From Candidatus Uhrbacteria bacterium RIFOXYB12_FULL_58_10 (GTDB taxonomy: Bacteria; Patescibacteriota; Patescibacteriia; 2-12-FULL-57-11): DNA of 8,218 nt. Position numbers and translations under genes: made by a program. This document shows, piece by piece, positions 5,981 through 8,218 of this stretch. The stretch lies in the NCBI GenBank assembly GCA_943359495.1, contig CALRHY010000028.1, positions 1 to 8,218 of the forward strand. Direction: 5' to 3'. How positions within the stretch are numbered: the first letter of the stretch is position 1; each line of letters begins with the position of its first letter. The notes below the pieces were generated by a model. That model searched no databases. It was not told where the DNA came from and saw only the letters and a program-made list of their open reading frames with translations.

Positions 5981-6004
5981 ATAAAAAGACTTTTCTAAAA
6001 TATT

Positions 6005-6976
6005 TTATGATTCGTCTCTCCCTTCGTACGTCTTCTCGATCGACTTTCTACTGTCGACGGGACGATTTGGTTCGGGCAGTGCTTTCAAAAAATCTTCGAG
6101 GATGCTCGGCAGTGGCGACGTGAACGAGCATTCTTTTCCATCGGGATCTGTGAAAGAAAGTGCGGCAGCGTGGAGGAAAGGGCGAGCCGGGGCGCCGCGA
6201 ACCTTGAAGCGCGGATTACGGTAGAGCGAATCGCCGACAACTGGGTGGCCGATCGAAAAAAGGTGGGCGCGGATTTGATGTGTCCGTCCTGTCTCAATCG
6301 TCACAGAAAGTTCGGTTGCAGTGCGGAATCGTTTGAGAACAAGCCAATGGGTAACCGCCGCTTTGCCATCTTGCCCAGGCGCACGAGCCGCCATACGCGC
6401 ACGGCGGCTTGAACGAGCAATGACGCGATTGATCGTCCCTGTTTCTTGGGTCACATCGCCATGGACGAGCGCGAGATACATTTTATGGATCTGCTTTTCG
6501 CGGAATGCATTGGTGAAAAAATCGTAGCCACGCGCAGTCCGGGCGATGATCATCAGACCGGAAACGTCTTTGTCCAAGCGATGGACGATGCCCGGGCGAA
6601 ACGGATCACCCACTCCTTGGATTTCTGGAAATTGAGCGAGCAGCGCATCCACAAGCGTCGGTGGACGAACTCCAGCACCCGGATGGACCGCGATTCCAGT
6701 CGGTTTTTCAATAACCAAGTAATCCGCAGCTTCGGTAACCACGGTAATTCGTGGCAACGGTACGGCTGCTGCGGTTTGCTTCGTCTCCTCGCCAATAACC
6801 ACTGTTTCGCCACCGCGAAGAAAATGATGGGAGGTAACTTTTGCGCCATCCACAAGAATCGCACCATTTTCAATCAATCGTTGGAGCTTGGTACGCGAAA
6901 CATCCGAAAGCAGGGCGGCAAGGACGTGGTCCAGGCGCTTTCCTTTTTCTTCTGGTGCGATATGGATGGTTTGCAT
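6005..6976 (-). CDS. rluD: 23S rRNA pseudouridine synthase, RluA/RluD family
   Basis: The enzyme isomerises uridines to pseudouridine in rRNA; in the RluD subgroup these lie in helix 69 of 23S rRNA at the subunit interface. The 323 residues begin with an S4 RNA-binding domain ('GKRLDHVLAALL...SRTKLQRLIENGAILVDG', residues 12-44). The catalytic domain follows, with 'LVIEKPTGIAVHPG' at 87-100, the catalytic motif HRLDKDVSGLM at 132-142 (catalytic Asp135) and RTHQIRAHL at 231-239. 'GHPVVGDSLY' at 243-252 and 'FLHAAALSF' near 267 complete the family pattern. Length is normal. The ATG at 6976 lies 6 bases after the stop of the upstream tRNA nucleotidyltransferase, so the two are surely one operon, probably translationally coupled. 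No SD is visible. The exact target uridines (RluD versus RluC/RluA) cannot be fixed from sequence alone. Confidence 0.94.
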   Translation of the reverse strand: MQTIHIAPEEKGKRLDHVLAALLSDVSRTKLQRLIENGAILVDGAKVTSHHFLRGGETVVIGEETKQTAAAVPLPRITVVTEAADYLVIEKPTGIAVHPGAGVRPPTLVDALLAQFPEIQGVGDPFRPGIVHRLDKDVSGLMIIARTARGYDFFTNAFREKQIHKMYLALVHGDVTQETGTINRVIARSSRRARMAARAPGQDGKAAVTHWLVLKRFRTATELSVTIETGRTHQIRAHLFSIGHPVVGDSLYRNPRFKVRGAPARPFLHAAALSFTDPDGKECSFTSPLPSILEDFLKALPEPNRPVDSRKSIEKTYEGRDES

Positions 6977-6982
6977 GGATAA

Positions 6983-8218
6983 TTACAACTGTTTTGCTAA
7001 AAATACCCGCGCTTCTTCTTTGGAGCGCACCTTGCCAGAGAGTTGTGCATCGCGCAATGCAGCGAGCAGCACGCCGATCTGCGGCCCGGGCGCGAGGCCA
7101 AAGGCTTTCATAATGCCGTCCCCGGTCAACAACGGCTTTGGCATCTCGCCGGAAACGGAACGCGTCTTCGCAACCGCAGCAATACGTTTCTCGAGTGCAC
7201 GGAAACTTTTCCAAAACGGTTTTCCATTCGCATTTATCGTTGCCGCAGTGTCGCAGAACATCACCTTTCGCAACCTATCTCCAGGATTTTGCGCAGAAAA
7301 GAAATAGCGTTCAATCGTTTGCGGGCGGAGATCATTTGCGTTAGCGTTCACCATTAGCAAATGATGGGCCACCATCCATTCGAGCCGTTCCGAGGACACA
7401 TCGATGTGCGCAGATTTGTAACTTGCGAGTGCCAGCCGATCAGCAATAGAACGGGTCATCCGGGCACCGGCAGCATCGTGACCATCAAAACGAATGCGGT
7501 CTGTCCCGTGTTTCTCCGGTGTTTTTAAGGTTGGCGGTTTGCCGATGTCATGAAACAAGACACCGAGAGCAGTCTCTGCATCCCAACCATCCGGAAATTG
7601 TTTTGCAAATGCTTTTCCCATCAAAACCGTGAGAGCCAGTTGCGTATGCTGCCAGACATCTCCTTCGGTATGATATTGCTCCGGTTGCGGCACGCGCTTC
7701 ATGGCAACCAATTCGGGGATCAAGACGCGCCACACGCCAATGCGGTCCCACAACAGAAATGTTTCCAACGGATTGGCAAGGAAGGACTTCAACATTTCTT
7801 TCGCCACAAGCTCACGCGGCAACACCCATTGCCCAGTTCGTTGATCACTCAAACGAGGAACCAGTTTTTTTGCCGCAGACCATGTCGCTGCATGAACGGA
7901 AAAATCCAATTCCAATGAAAAACGAAGGAGACGAAGAATGCGTGTGTAATCTTCTTGAAAACGTTTTGCTGGGTCGCCGACTGCGCGCAAGATTTTTTGA
8001 GAAAGGTCGCGCTCACCACTATAGGGATCAATCAATTGCGACGTCGCCAGATTCCACGCCATGGCATTGACCGTAAAATCGCGCCGAGCCAAATCTTCGA
8101 CAAGCGGCAAGGTGTGCCGACTTTTTGTTTCGACATCTTTGTAGCCGCCAGTGCCAAAAGAAAATTCCGTCCGCGGCAAAGCGATATCGATTGCGTTTTC
8201 TCCGCGCTGTCCACGTGG
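6983..8218 (-). CDS. cca: CCA tRNA nucleotidyltransferase / poly(A) polymerase family with HD domain (5'-partial)
   Basis: The enzyme adds or repairs the 3'-CCA of tRNAs in the cytoplasm. The frame is open to the window end, with 411 residues visible; the N-terminal GG-x-R and DxD catalytic motifs lie beyond 8218. Visible parts are the end of the nucleotidyltransferase head ('ENAIDIALPRTEFSF'), the class II motif 'LARRDFTVNAMAWN' (coded near 8092-8051) and 'FQEDYTRILRLLRF' (RNA/nucleotide-binding region). An HD phosphohydrolase domain follows, with 'YHTEGDVWQHTQLAL' and 'LFHDIGKP' (His-Asp at 7552-7547), and a helical tail. The HD domain can carry phosphatase activity in such enzymes. A TTG near 8179 is an internal Leu codon, not the start. 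The gene is first in an operon with rluD. It could be strictly A-adding or fully CCA-adding; the discriminating residues are partly outside the window. Confidence 0.93.
   Translation of the reverse strand, partial: PRGQRGENAIDIALPRTEFSFGTGGYKDVETKSRHTLPLVEDLARRDFTVNAMAWNLATSQLIDPYSGERDLSQKILRAVGDPAKRFQEDYTRILRLLRFSLELDFSVHAATWSAAKKLVPRLSDQRTGQWVLPRELVAKEMLKSFLANPLETFLLWDRIGVWRVLIPELVAMKRVPQPEQYHTEGDVWQHTQLALTVLMGKAFAKQFPDGWDAETALGVLFHDIGKPPTLKTPEKHGTDRIRFDGHDAAGARMTRSIADRLALASYKSAHIDVSSERLEWMVAHHLLMVNANANDLRPQTIERYFFSAQNPGDRLRKVMFCDTAATINANGKPFWKSFRALEKRIAAVAKTRSVSGEMPKPLLTGDGIMKAFGLAPGPQIGVLLAALRDAQLSGKVRSKEEARVFLAKQL

Noticed and set aside
6446..6982. 178-codon + strand open frame opposite rluD
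   Set aside because: It is antisense to conserved RluD motifs and shows no domain.

Overview
The window is ordinary chromosomal housekeeping sequence with one cell-surface gene. The best guess for the host is a Patescibacteria (CPR) bacterium with about 50% GC (estimated by eye). The main pointer is the C-terminal module of the secreted protein at 3112-4458 (a 'GTLVKTxDS.AVYF...KRHAFPN...YRPGVRMVK' type sequence), which I recall from many CPR surface proteins. An archaeal-style cytidylate kinase and SD-poor starts fit this. The assignment is an inference without any database comparison.

Layout on the + strand: uvrA, the excision-repair damage sensor, is cut at its 5' end by the window edge and ends at 2835. 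A 276-bp gap (2836-3111) holds hairpin-rich, repeat-like DNA and then a probable extended -10 promoter. Next comes a 448-residue secreted protein (3112-4458) with a signal peptide, a DNRLRE/CBM96-like domain, a fibronectin-III-like domain and the CPR-type C-terminal module. It converges on rplS. The gap between them holds a 119-bp inverted-repeat element and a strong bidirectional terminator (4611-4646).

Layout on the - strand, read right to left: a tRNA nucleotidyltransferase (cca, N-terminus beyond the window end), then 6 bp later the pseudouridine synthase rluD, then an archaeal-type cytidylate kinase (cmk), then rplS (ribosomal protein L19). cca and rluD look like one operon, and cmk may be read from the same transcript. 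rplS has its own consensus-like promoter at 5031-5059. cca, rluD and rplS all serve tRNA or ribosome maturation, cmk serves pyrimidine nucleotide supply, and uvrA serves DNA repair.

The least ordinary content is between the genes. Every gap of more than 100 bp carries a palindromic, repeat-like element. These appear to be of three kinds: 2874-3040, 4478-4596, and two copies of one element at 5187-5286 and 5889-5980. The last two copies lie in the same orientation on either side of cmk. No CRISPR array, tRNA, rRNA, transposase or defence gene was seen, and I do not find a convincing new multi-gene system. No gene-free stretch exceeds 300 bp.
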